Positions 21,371 to 32,747 are shown, numbered from the stretch's first letter. The stretch is DNA of 64,000 nt from Sipunculus nudus (GCA_026874595.1 CM049314.1:35631229-35695228); one strand, 5' to 3'. Notes: generated from the sequence alone by a model not told the origin. Numbers and translations: made by a program.

Positions 21371-24300
21371 ATAAAATCTCCTTACATATTTACATATGAA
21401 CTTAAGCAAAGTAATACATCAAATAATATTACCAGATAAATCAACGATTGCACAGTAGTTTTAATCAGCTAAAGAAAGTCTACCTGTAATATACAACACC
21501 TATACATAACTTTAATTGAGGGAAAATTGTATGCAGTGCTGCCCAAGAATTTGTTAAAGCAGAGTTATTTATTTATTTATTTATTTATTTTTTTCAAGAC
21601 TAGTATCTATGAATATAACATTCAAATTAGATATCAGGGTTAGTTACCAATTCATTAGTTTATTTGAATAATTAGAATTTCTTTCTTTAATCTGTTGCTA
21701 GCATTTACAGTTTATATTTTTAATACATCATCATTTTATCATCAACGGTTTCATCATTATTATCATTATTTATTTCCTTTTTATTAAGCTCTGTAGATTC
21801 AGATCATTTGTAATAGCTAACTTGGTTTGTAGTTATCAGATTTATACCACCTCGTTAACATTACGTAACTCTAATCCATAGTGAAACGTATTTTGGTGAC
21901 AAAAAAAATCTTCTACCCATCCAGCAATGTATATGTGGTTTGTTATTTATTTTAAATATCATTACTCTCAACTGCAATATGGAGTGGACATAAACTTGAA
22001 GTCAGCTTATTTATTCATTTTATTTGTGTATTTATTCAATTTATTTAGTTTTAGTTATTTAGTTCAATTTATATTGGTGTGTAGTTCATCTATTAATATT
22101 ATTGATAGGATTTCACTGAAATTAACCTAATTAAACAAGTTAAGCTTCTAAATGAGTGATGCCAGTTTAACTGGTGTGTTAGGTATGCATACTTACCTAA
22201 TTTATTTTAATTACTCCCAATACTTATGTGAAACAAATTTGTGCTGGTTGATGTTATAGCTAGGTTTAGATATGATGACAGGTACAATCCTATGCAAGTG
22301 GCGCCACCATACCAGATACAAAATACTCTAGGTGAAAGGTGGTACCCTGCAAAAATCGAGAACTCTCAAGGCGATACGCAAATCCCACAGGGCAGACATG
22401 TAGCCATGTCAGACACCTATATCACTAGGCAAAAATTGTTTCCATGCCGGAGAACATCTCCTAAAAAAGCGACTGGGAACCTTGCCAGCAATAAAACACT
22501 GCATAAGAAGGGACAACCACGCCGGGTATCACCCAAGGCAACTGGTATAAATTTTATCCCCTTATATGCTAAACTAAATAAAAACTCAACCAGGAAAAGC
22601 ACATACTATGCCGGGATATTAACCCTAAAAAGCAACTAGTAAATGTCCCTAGGTTGAGGCAGAATTAAATGGTACTATGCCAGATACTGAGATCTAGGCA
22701 AATAGAATACCAATAAAAAACCTTCCACGCGTGTCAGACATGTTACATCCAGCCTATAGGAAGTTAATTTCACCAGAGAAATTCAAAGTTATTCTCATGC
22801 ATATCAAGTCCAGCAGTATGTGAGGCAGACAGAATAAACTGCCTTAATTAAATTGATAAGTATCATACTATTTACTTTTGAATTTGTCTAATCAAGTAGA
22901 GTTATAAATGTTACTCACTATCATTAGAAATAACTAAGTTTGTAAAAATTTCATTTAAAAAAAAAGAATTTCATAAATCAAATGTAATTAATAATAAAAT
23001 GTTTATGAACAGTTTAAATAGCTTTGAGCTAATAGTCTACATGTGTGTTAAAGTTAAATGCAAATACAAAATCCAAAATCAACAAATGAATTTAGTCAAA
23101 GTGTAAATAAAATATGAGCATGCCTCAGAGGTAATCCACTGAGAATTACTAAATTTTCATTTAAAAGATTGATCTAGATTATTAAGTACTGATCTGTTTT
23201 TATTGTTATATTTTTTTAACATCATAATTCATTATTAATTGTTACAAGTTATTAGGATTATCTAAAGGCAAGGGCTAAACACCTTAAAAGTATCTGCTTA
23301 TATCGGTTGGACATGTAAGAGAGACCAACAGGAAGATAGGCCCAATTATTAAATAATATTTTATTTGAATGTTATTTCTATTGGTGTAATTAGTTTACTA
23401 GTTTTATTATTTATTATTATTATAATTTGAAGTGGGTTACTAGTACATTAAAACATGTTAAAGGTACAAATTTTCAGGTTGGGTATAAGGTACATGACAC
23501 ATGACATGGGTTCACATGACATCACACCAGGTCAATGGTGTATCTAAATACTTGTGGTGTGTTAGGTAACTTGTCTGGGCTCTTTTGACAGAGTTTTAGT
23601 GTTGATAGCAAATCTCAACTTATCCTACTCAGTATGATATAACCCCATATGGGACACTGAATGCACCTGGATTATTAGTCTGACCTGCCAGATAATGGGA
23701 TTACCAGCAGGCCCTGTGAGACACAGCTAACTTTGAAACCCTACGGTGATGTTTACACACCTGGGGATTATGCAATAACCTGTGACCAGGAGATGAAACT
23801 TGACCATCGGTCAGGTTGTTTGAATGACACACTAAAATGTATCTACCAGGCGGTGGATACTGATGTTTGTGCCCTTTCTGTAATTTAAAATTGGCCAAAC
23901 AATAGACCACGTACCAGGTACGGTAATTTAAGGATTTAAAGCTTTGTTTTAAAGAACAGCATGTTGGCTAAATTTCTTTATTCAAGAAACCCATTTGGTT
24001 TAAACATAAAGATCACTGAATTTCATGTTTTTACAAAAACATTTGAATGAATATCAGGATTATAAAATATTTTGAACTGACAATCCAGGTTGGAATAATA
24101 AGATATTTAATTGATGTTTCTATCAAAATACATTCACAATAACCAGTTCAGTGGTATTCATTCAATATGTACATGCATAACGTAACAGTTGTTCCATTCT
24201 ACAGCATCTATACATATGTACAAACTAGAAGCTATGTTACTCTTATTCAGGAGACAGCTACGTATAATAAAAGGTTGAGCTGTTACTCCTATTTCAGTAT

Positions 24301-25287
24301 AATCCAGCTAATTTAGATCAAGTCCTGAAAGTTGTTATTTACATAAAATCTGATCAACTGATTAATTTTGCAAAGAAAAGGTAATTCATTAAAAGTAAAA
24401 TATGACATATATACAATTGCAGGCACAAGTTGCCTGGCTGCATGTTTACATGGGGGGCATTAAATATTTGCGGATTAAGCTTATGCCCAATGTAATAAGA
24501 AGATGCGTGTCACAGTTTTTTCACACATCACACAATGGTACATAAGCACATGTTATTTCTCTTGCTTTTACATCTTATAAAGTCACACATTTTTGTATAT
24601 AAATAATTATTATACACTTTTTTTTTTTATTTTTGTTCTATAACCTAATGAGAACACGCAATTCAAGTGTAACACTGAGGGATTTAATTTCAAACAAGGA
24701 CTGAGGTAATTAGAAATATAATGATATTACGGCTTTCATTTTATAAGAATGAAAAACTAATATGACTGGTTTATCCACAATGAAAATTCCCAATAACCGT
24801 AGTATTTACTGTAAATTGTACAAATAAAAGGATCAATACTGTGGGATTACTGTACACCTACCAATGATTTTGAATTTTGCAGCTGATTTTTGAAGCAGAC
24901 ACTGTTTTATAATGTATACGCCGCTTGATAGCCAAGGAGGGGCAAATTACTATAATGGTTTGTCAATAGTAATCTAAAGTAGTTCTAGCCTTTCCAAATA
25001 AAATAATGCGCATTGTTCTTTAAACAGAGATGGGCCTACATTTATAAAAAGCCCCTATTCTGGTTCACGTAATAAATGCACAAAATAAAATAATTTTCCT
25101 TAAGAAATGAAACTCAGGCATTTTTAAAGCTGTTACTATGTTTCTATTTGAATAAATCACTTATTTAGCAGATTTTACAACCTAAGCCCCTTTTTATAAG
25201 TATATACTGATGCTAAAATCCCAGAATTAACTCAAAATAAGCAATTTATTTACCAGAATTCGTCTCCTAGCTGTTAATAACAGCTTA

Positions 25288-25305
25288 AAAAAGCATCGCT
25301 CGCCA
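25288..25305 (-). other. candidate primer-binding site of the LTR element
   Basis: The minus strand reads TGGCGAGCGATGC..., starting 2 nt inside the 5' LTR. The TGG start fits pairing with a tRNA CCA end. I could not name the tRNA. Confidence 0.45.
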
Positions 25306-25307
25306 GA

Positions 25308-25805
25308 TGTAGCTGCTTATTTATTCTGGGAGGAAATTGGGCTTGGGCAACATGCACTCGCACAATTTAAAGAGATAAAATAACACTTTTTACTGGAATA
25401 AAATTTAGAGCCTAAACCTTCAAAATATCAGGACTGCATATTATTATCTAGACTTATAAATGAAACAGAAAGATACTCACCAGACTAGATAAAAGGACTG
25501 CTCTTTGGATGTGGGTGGCTCTTCACCTGGGTAGCCGACATTGTCGTAAAACCAACCCCAAGGTGAAAAAGAAGCCATATACCCTCTGCCTGCCACAGAG
25601 GGCAGGCATAGGGGTCCACTGCTCGATGAACCAAGAGAGACCGGAATTGCCAGGGCAAGGGGTTTTATCTCTGAGGGGCAGAGGGCGAAGTCCTTAGCTG
25701 CCTGTGATTGGCTATGGGGCATCTCTATGTTTACTGTCAATCAGTGTTTATGCCCCGCCCCTGCATGACCAACTGAGGTCCAGGTCAAAGGGCAAGAATG
25801 TTACA
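25308..25805 (-). repeat. 5' LTR (498 bp)
   Basis: Same sequence as 19,305-19,802 by eye. TSD ATAT follows at 25,806. Confidence 0.92.
25660..25765 (-). promoter_or_regulatory. LTR promoter: GC box, CCAAT box, TATA-like box
   Basis: Reading the minus strand, a GGGGCGGGGC GC box (about 25,752-25,761) is followed by GCCAAT (about 25,707-25,712) and then GAGATAAAACC (about 25,662-25,672). The order and spacing of about 40-50 bp suit an RNA polymerase II promoter in U3. The same motifs stand in the 3' LTR at about 19,659-19,758. Confidence 0.5.
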
Positions 25806-25809
25806 ATAT

Positions 25810-27120
25810 TGTTTGCCATAAGCTCAAAGAATTTGGGTAACGATGACAAAACTTTAGGTTTCCAAGGAGAACTGTCTAAGACTTCCCTGGATGATATATT
25901 GATAGATATCAAGGAAAATTGATATAATTTGTACCCTGTCTGTTCGGGGATCAAAATAAATGTTTTTGGTAGCAGAATACAGGTCCCCATGACCTAATTT
26001 CAGGTTTCCGAGGCATGCCGACCTAAACCTCCTTGTATGTTTTGTTAGAAGATTCTAGGCCAGTATATGCGAGTTGTGCCCATTTGACATTAAGGGTGCT
26101 CAGATAACATCTTTTTCCTATAGTTCACAGAATGTAGGTCACATTGACTTAATCTTGTTTCCTTGGACATAAGTGAGCGACCTACACTAGAAGATTCTAG
26201 ACCTAATAAAGGATACGATTTGTTCACCGCCTGAGCATGTAGGTTACAGAATATAGGTCTCCATGTCCTAATTTCAGGTTTTCTACAAGATTAATTTGGA
26301 TACCGCGTTGGAAGATTCCAGGTCTAACAGACATGATTTGTGCCCATATGACAATCAGGGTACTCTTATGATATTTTTCCTACAGATCGCGGAATATAGG
26401 TTACAGTAAGTTCATGTTTCTAAGGAAATTTGCTCAGGGCCTCCCAGAATGTAATGTTAACAGATTCTAGCCCAAACAGATACGATTTGTGTCCACCTAA
26501 CAATTTTTGTGCACATTTGATATCTATTTCCTATAGGTCGCAGAATAGAGGTCACGGTGACCTAATTTCATGTTTCCAAAAACATTTGCCCAGAAACTCC
26601 CCGAATGTATCGTAGCATATTCTAGGCCTAATGGATACAATGTGTGCCCTGTCTAGCTGTCTGGGGTTTAATATCATATGTTCTGCCCGATGGTCGTTGA
26701 ATATAGGTCAGCATGACCCAGTTTTAGGTTTCCAAGAACTTTTGCCCCAGAAACCCCTTAGATGTTGGATTAGAAGATTCGAGGCCAAAACTACGATTTG
26801 TACCCATTATTCAGACTTTCAGAGTGCTCAGATGACATTTTTTTATGATAAGTTGCAGAATATAAGGCACGGCGACCTTATTTCATTTTTATAGAACATT
26901 TGCCCTGGAGCTCCTTTAATATCACAATAAGTCATTCTAGGCCTAGTGGATACACTTTATGCTCCGCCTGATTCTGGCTGCTAAGGAGCATGTTTACGGC
27001 CCATGATCGCAGGATATAGGTCGCCATGACCTTATTTCAGGTTTCCAAGGAGATATGCATAGGACGTCCCTGGACGTTCAGTTAGAAGTTTCCAATTCTA
27101 ACGTTACGATATGTGCCCTG
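25810..27120. repeat. ~155-bp monomer array of the pearl-like element, right part
   Basis: The landmark GAATATAGG(T) recurs at about 25,977, 26,130, 26,249, 26,392, 26,543, 26,699, 26,858 and 27,012, giving spacings of 153, 119, 143, 151, 156, 159 and 154. Two monomer types mostly alternate. One has TTTTTCCTATAGGTCGCAG before the landmark, the other TTTTTGGCCCATAGGTCGCAG. Confidence 0.75.
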
Positions 27121-27479
27121 TTAACGCACGGACAGACAACCGGACGTATGCTTGACAAAACGTGATAGATATAGCTCAGATGACTTACAGACAGCTGAGC
27201 TAACTTATCATAATATATCGAAAAGGAGTTTCAGCCTATACGTGGAAGCCAGATACGGTCAAGTTATACACAAAATCAACACATAGCATGTGTTAGTGTT
27301 TTTATATTCATACCTAATATTACTTACTGTAATTAATTAAATGATTAGGGTCACTGAACATGAAATCGCTCGTTCCAACGCGCGCTACCATAGACTCGGG
27401 TAACAGTCCTGCATATCCTGCTTTTTCCATATCAATTTAAACTAATACCAATGCAGTTCAAATCGTCTGAAATATTGCG

Positions 27480-27644
27480 ATAAAACAGTGATCATTTGTG
27501 CACACACATTAATGTCATATTGTTATGCGTGATCGCTGAAGCATTGAGTCATGACCATAAAGCATTACTCTCCGAGAGGTTGTCCAGATATCCTTATTTA
27601 ACTGGAGTCTCAGTGTAGCGTTCAGACGTCCTCACGTGTTCATC
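27480..27644 (+). promoter_or_regulatory. conserved upstream region of IgGFc receptor gene 1
   Basis: This stretch aligns closely with 46,935-47,104 before gene 2 (shared CATGACCATAAAGCATTACTC). It holds an AP-1-type TGAGTCA (27,545-27,551) and a TATA-like CATAAAG (27,556-27,562) about 85 nt before the ATG. In gene 2 the AP-1-like site is TTAGTCA. Whether this is core promoter or 5' UTR cannot be told. Confidence 0.4.
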
Positions 27645-27776
27645 ATGACTCGGCACTTGCTTATGATGTATTGTAGTTACTTTCTGTGTACAACTTCAGG
27701 TTAGTATATTTCTGTTCTATGTATTGTATTTTATATTTTAATTAAATTGCCATTGCATTTCCCTGATTAATATATA

Positions 27777-27827
<51 letters not shown>

Positions 27828-28595
27828 CGATTTTTAGAGCTGCATAGTTTTGCTTGTATTTCCATTGTTTTGTCTTCCATATACAAGTACTCATATAACA
27901 GCTAAAGGCATACTGATTGCTTGAGTTAGAAAAGCACAGAATTGAAGAATATCCCAAAGTGAGGCCTGCGTCCCTGGCTATATAGAATACCTTATAATAC
28001 TTCACGATTTTTGAAATTTTGTTTATATAAATACACAGTATCACATAAGCTATCCAACTTTTCACATAAGCTATTGGAGATAAGTACTAATTAACCAGAT
28101 TTCTCAATTGTCAATATATTTATTACAAAAGAAAATAAATTGAATATAATCATTTGACAGAACATTACAATGATCATAATTTAGCGTTTTATTAAAGTCA
28201 AATTCTTTCATTTCCTACCCCTGTTCAGTCCGTGTTTGAACCCTCTTTATAATACAGGAGGTCTGCAATATCTTCTTGTCTTTCCATCCATCGACGAAAC
28301 TGACGAAGCTTGGGAATTCCAAGTAATGATTTCGACATTTGCTACTGAGGCAAATGTCCAGGTACGACGTTACTATATTTTGACATATGTGTTAACGGTA
28401 AAACTTAATAATATAAACATCAATATTTATCTGATGATAAGGTGCACTTATCATACATGTCACAGCATAGAGTTATTTGAAAACTCGGATACTTAATGGT
28501 GTTAGTCTACAGTAAGGTATCCGCTTCATCTAGTTCCTCAACTGAACTGAGAAATTTCATGGCTTAACAGCATAGAACACAAACACACACACATA

Positions 28596-28646
<51 letters not shown>

Positions 28647-31600
28647 GCATGAACACTGAACTATCTAATCATCATCGACCGCGGGCAACATGAGGCCCAC
28701 GATGTAAATCGATGTAAACACCCGATTGCGTCCTTGCGTGGAGGTTTCAGTTTGTGTGGTTCCAAACAATGTCCTAATAATTAATGGCTACAGGAGAACC
28801 TGGTTTGAAATTATAGTCTAACTTCATTTTGACATGGAATCCCTATTTCTTTAATATTGAGGATCTTCAACTTTCAACAAATTTCCCACCAGGTATGACA
28901 CTGACATAAACACACTATAGGTCACATAAACATACGAAGAGATCGTCATGAATGTTCATGAATATTCAGATACCAAGTCTTAGATCAAATGTGGTAAAAC
29001 TCCTCCACTTTATTTTTCCTTCAATCTGCGCTCCAAAAGCAGCGGTTACGCTATGCTCAACTATTCGCTACATTAACGGATGCAAGAAACCGTGGGTGCC
29101 AGTCAAGTTTAGCCACCAGGCGGTGTTGCCTCTTTGGAAATCCCCCTGCAAAGCATTTACCCCATCACATTGCAGACACTGCACAATCGGGTGTTGTTCG
29201 AGGTGCCAGTCAATTTGCACTGCGGTAGAATGTGTTTTGTAGCATAGATTTTTTCCACCGCCCGTTGGAATACACATGATCACCAACTTTCAAAATAGTT
29301 TCCATACTAATATGCTTGTTTGGCCTGAGGTCAGTTATCCCACACTCGTTGCATATTGCCTCTCATAATATTTTAGCTTTTCCAGAAAAAAACTGACTGG
29401 GTGTTTGGCAACTTGCCATACCTGAAGAATCCTGTTCTCACAGCCTGTGAGTGGAAGGTCACCGGGAGATCACGCGCTGTGTTCAAAGCGTATCCTCCAA
29501 TCATGCAAGTGAAGGCTTTGCACTGGAAGGGTCTTTATAAAAATAGGTACCAGTTTGTGGAAGAACTCCACTAAAAATGTAATGTTAGCATGTAATGTTC
29601 TGTTTTGATTCTAACTTTTTAACTGCTTATAACTGCTCGCCTTAAGAGCAAGAGATCATCTAATCTAAGAAAAAGAAAACCTAAAAAAAATATTAAATAG
29701 TTCTGCGTGTGATTCCCCTGCAACTTCCCTGAGTTGTAAGTTGTCTATGCAGCGTTTGTGAGTATTTTACTTACACAATAGGTTAATTTGATTTTTGGGT
29801 TAGCTTTATCCCTTGACCCCCGTATGCTTATAAGACTCAATATCCCCCCCCCCTTTTTTTAAGAGACACCAGCATAATGTGGCCTGTTGCTCCTGATATT
29901 TGAATATTGATGGACATTCATGATGATCCTTTTGCTAGACCTCTCGTGTGTTTATGTATGCTTTCATGCATACCTTGTGGCAAATAAGTGCATGAGTAAA
30001 AGGAGCCTAGTAAGAAGAATGTTGTTAAATAACCTTATGTAGATATGATTTTAGGATAAATTGGGTTGATAGGGAGTCAAATTTAGGGAGTCATGAAAAA
30101 TTAGTGGGAAGGTTGGTTAGATAATTGACAGGGCGTTGGGTCCCGTGATGCTCATACAATTGTTCACCTGATTAATGCAGTCAGTCAGATTCTTCTGCCG
30201 CCACACTATAAACAGTAACAAGTCTATGTTAATTACGTTATCTACTTGGTTCTATAATTAGTTCTCTTGCTTATCATTTTCTCGCTGTTCTCTGTACTTA
30301 AGGTTCTAGGATCCAATATGTCACAGCAAATTTGGATACAGAGAGATCAACCTTGTCGTTTGTATCTGGAGAGGCAACAATATTATATGAGAAATTTCTT
30401 TATGGTAGAAAAAAAAGCAATTCTTGTTAAGTCGGAAACACCTATTCTAGTTCAAGGTCACTTGGATGATAGAGGATCTGCCGGAGGGTACACTGCTTTT
30501 CCAGTTGGACGGGGAGACAATCAATTTATAGTTACTGCTTACACCGATTTCAGGTCCGATTTCAATTCCGACATTATTGTTGCAGCTGTTAGTGATAATA
30601 CAAACGTGGAAGTATCCTTCCCAAACGGGTCGTCTACCGTTATAAATTTACCAGCTTTTGGAACTTACTCTATCAGATCTAACACCGATCTAACAGGAAC
30701 CTTGGTTGCAGCTAACGGTTCGATTGCTGTATATTCTGGACATATTTGTGCAAATGTGCCAGTGAGTGTCGATTATTGCGATCGTTTGATTGAAGGAATC
30801 CCTCCTTTGTCGTATCAAGGGAAGAACTACATCATACCCTCAATAGGTGGCAGAAGGAAAGACACTGGGTATGTCGTTCGTGTCCTATCCGTAGGCTTAT
30901 ACGGCAGCCTTTCCACGTCAGAAAAATTGTATACCAACACTCACAAGGAAATCAATTTTCAATCAAACATACCACGGGCTCTCAATTGCACGGTAGATTG
31001 TTTTGTTTATATGTTTAACAAAGGGGGTGAAGCCGATTCATCAAAATCTGATCCATTCATGATGCGGGTCGTCCCTGTCATTCAATACGCAAATCAATTG
31101 ATGTGGATTACACCTATACGTTCAAATGCATCTTCGGGAGATCAATACCAACATTATGTAAGCATTATTGTGCCAACAGAAGAAGCATCTGGTGTTTTGT
31201 TAGATGGGAAAAGTGTAAATCAGTCTCTATGGTCTGTAGTTGAAATGTCCATGTTTAGTGCCATCTCTCTCTCGATAAAGGGTGGAGTTCATATTGTTCA
31301 TAATACTAACTCCAATGTAAAAATGGCTGCATACGCATATGGGCATGGACAAACAGTTGAGGTTGGATATGGCTTCCCAGCCAGTGCCATTGGTAAGTAA
31401 ACCGTACTATTGTACAATGGTGAGAGGGGTACATTGGAGATGTTTTATGTAGTATGATAAAGTAACAAGAAATAATTTAACCAAACATGGTTATCATTTA
31501 GCAGTTTTAAAATGGACTCAATAGGCCTATGGGATCGTATGTTTCACGCACTTCGGTGCAAAATGATGTCACACAGGACTTAAGATCAGACATCAAGGGA

Positions 31601-32695
31601 AAAGAATTCCACTATCAGAGCATACATATTAAGCCTGCATGATTTTATTAATGAATACATTTCCTTATGATTCCATCGGAGGCAGACCAGGCAGTCACTT
31701 CGGATTTAAAGAAAGAGAAACGAAGTTTGGCAGGTATGGATTTTGATGATATTTCATAGTTTCCTTTCATGAATAAGAAAGAAATGTGTTTCTTTGTGTT
31801 TTTTTTTACTCCCTTACGGGTTGCCTGCCATCCTTTTTCTTCTTTTCTCACCATATCTACTCATCAATTAAAGCTCAATCAATTAAAAACCCATGAATTT
31901 CAAGTCGTAAAGTGTACCCTTGTAATTTCTAATATTTTTAAATGTAAACTAAGTGCATGTGGTTTCCCCCACACAAGTTTTGATGATGAGGATCACCTAT
32001 ATCGTTTTATGTGGAAGTATTTGTGTATGCGTCCCCCTTTCTTTATAGGTGTATGTAGTTCCGCATATTTTGCTTTTGATTTGATATATATTAGACGATA
32101 ATGAAAAATTTAAATATGTTTAAAAGGTATGTACAAAATATCCACTCGGAGTCACATTAGGCCAACTGACACATGCAAAAAATATCTTATATGATTTAGA
32201 TTTATCTCAGCCCGCGGACTTGTACATAACTATTCTGTTGGGTATGGCCATCATAGCTGGAGTCCTCCTTTCATTACTCATTGCAACCTGGATCGCTTGT
32301 TTAATAAAGATTCGGTAAGCCGTGCTATTATGATAAATGAATTAAACTTGAGCGTAACATTCGTCGAGTTTTGTATTAGGCACTCTCTTTATGAATCATG
32401 ATAAATATTATATGTTTTATACTATAATGCTTCCGATCGTAGAGCGGTTCCCGTGTTAAGGTTTTAGTTATGATTAAGCAAAATTGAACAATCAGGATAA
32501 TACCTTAAGTATCATTTAGACTAATGTATAATCTGTGAATTCAGGAAGTGTAACAGACAAGCGAGTTCCCCTCCACCACGACCTCCCAGGATCCCTCAAG
32601 AGGGTGTTGAGACAATGGATGACAGGGTGTATTACACGCACTTGTCTGGAGCTGGTCATTCAGAACCCCATGTCTATCAGTCGGTGAGAAGGTAG
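27645..32695 (+). CDS. IgGFc-binding-domain receptor 1, type I membrane protein, six coding exons
   Basis: Exons: 27,645-27,699; 28,258-28,361; 30,303-31,392; 31,686-31,733; 32,200-32,314; 32,545-32,695. All introns are GT-AG and phases match throughout (1,0,1,1,2), giving 520 residues. Exon 1 is a signal peptide (MTRHLLMMYC...). Residues about 20-416 form one IgGFc-binding domain (the FCGBP N-terminal type): YSGH at 197-200, Cys202 and Cys212 in the C-x2-VP...C-D-R-L-x-E pattern, Cys282 and Cys286, DPFMMRVVP and a YGFP end. A 17-residue linker follows, then a membrane segment at about 442-468. The ~50-residue cytoplasmic tail has PPPRPPR (482-486, SH3 ligand type), ITIM-like VYYTHL (499-504) and a terminal YQSV (515-518). 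Family members bind glycoproteins or Fc in vertebrates; the ligand here is unknown. The paralog is at 47.1-54.2 kb. Confidence 0.9.
27781..27825. repeat. (TA)n microsatellite in intron 1 of gene 1
   Basis: Pure TA run. Confidence 0.9.
28593..28645. repeat. (TA)n microsatellite in intron 2 of gene 1
   Basis: An (AC)n run leads into a TA run. The counterpart in gene 2 intron 2 is at 50,863-50,908. Confidence 0.9.
29070..29356 (-). pseudogene. RecQ-helicase-like fragment in intron 2 of gene 1
   Basis: The minus strand encodes CNECGITDLRPNKHISMETI and then, after a one-base shift, VIMCIPTGGGKNLCYK. L-R-P-N-(Q) followed by the PTGGGK-LCY Walker A is the hallmark of RecQ motifs 0 and I. The next part (QCLQCDGVNALQGD) loosely resembles the DQ-x-L-x-x-x-G-V-x-A-x-x-L segment that follows in RecQ, with much missing between. 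The piece is frameshifted and truncated and lies antisense in an intron. Gene 2 lacks it. It is either a processed or transposed gene scrap or cargo of a mobile element. Confidence 0.55.
29357..30302. other. remainder of intron 2 of gene 1
   Basis: Plus-strand frame 29,383-29,575 (ending in ELH and a stop) is open for about 60 codons but resembles no family I know. The rest is AT-rich with a C9/T7 run near 29,845. Nothing else is seen. Confidence 0.4.
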
Positions 32696-32696
32696 A

Positions 32697-32735
32697 ATGA
32701 AAGAAAGAAAAAAGGAAAGAAAGAAAGAGAGTTTG
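32697..32735. repeat. GAAA-type microsatellite
   Basis: GAAAGAAAGAAAAAAGGAAA and similar, directly behind the stop codon of gene 1, in its 3' UTR. Confidence 0.8.
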
Positions 32736-32747
32736 AGAGGTAAAGGA

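Larger units (their letters stand above)
19305..25805 (-). mobile_element. 6.5-kb non-autonomous LTR retrotransposon (LARD-like)
   Basis: Two direct 498-bp repeats with TG...CA ends flank 5,505 bp of internal DNA, with a 4-bp target duplication. Orientation is minus: a polypurine tract (GGGGGGAAGGA) touches the inner edge of the left LTR, and a TGG-starting primer-binding-site candidate lies 2 nt inside the right LTR. No gag, protease, reverse transcriptase or integrase frame is visible. The longest internal frame has 132 codons and matches nothing I know. The absence of pol with full LTRs is the definition of a LARD-type element, which needs proteins from a relative. The two LTRs read the same base for base by eye, so the insertion should be recent. 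Confidence 0.88.
18640..27203 (+). mobile_element. pearl-like (Helitron/Helentron-type) tandem-repeat element, split by an LTR element
   Basis: The left end is near GGCCGTGACGCTTAGATGAATTTGAC (18,655). The core consists of ~155-bp monomers with phrases such as ATAGGTCACCATGACCTAAT and GATTCTAGGCC. The right end has an ACGG-like stretch (27,125-27,150) and an 8-bp-stem hairpin TAGCTCAG/CTGAGCTA (27,172-27,179 with 27,195-27,202) ending in CTAA. The unit B sequence directly behind the hairpin (TTATCATC at 46,184) matches TTATCATA at 27,205, so the element ends at about 27,203. Core length, ACGG tail and end structure match the published pearl/CvA/DTC84 elements of bivalves (recalled knowledge, not searched). 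The LTR element occupies 19,301-25,809. Confidence 0.7.

Noticed and set aside
22241-22639. 132-codon plus-strand frame inside the LTR element
   Set aside because: It is antisense to the element, has low complexity in basic residues, and shows no gag or other motif.
25810-27120. Regularly spaced repeats suggestive of a CRISPR-like array
   Set aside because: The spacing is ~155 bp, the whole monomer is repeated with no unique spacers, and the DNA is clearly eukaryotic.
28236-28496. 86-codon frame around exon 2 of gene 1
   Set aside because: Its ATG lies in intron 1 and it runs past the donor at 28,362. Only 28,258-28,361 is conserved in gene 2.
29383-29575. About 60-codon plus-strand frame behind an AG in intron 2 of gene 1
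   Set aside because: A phase-0 extra exon would end in a stop before the IgGFc domain, gene 2 has no counterpart, and no family is recognisable.
30267-30302. Start codon and hydrophobic leader (MLIIFSLFSVLK) directly before the IgGFc exon of gene 1
   Set aside because: It is the pyrimidine-rich end of intron 2 read in frame. Gene 2 has a stop in the matching stretch, and a true signal-peptide exon with matching phase lies at 27,645.
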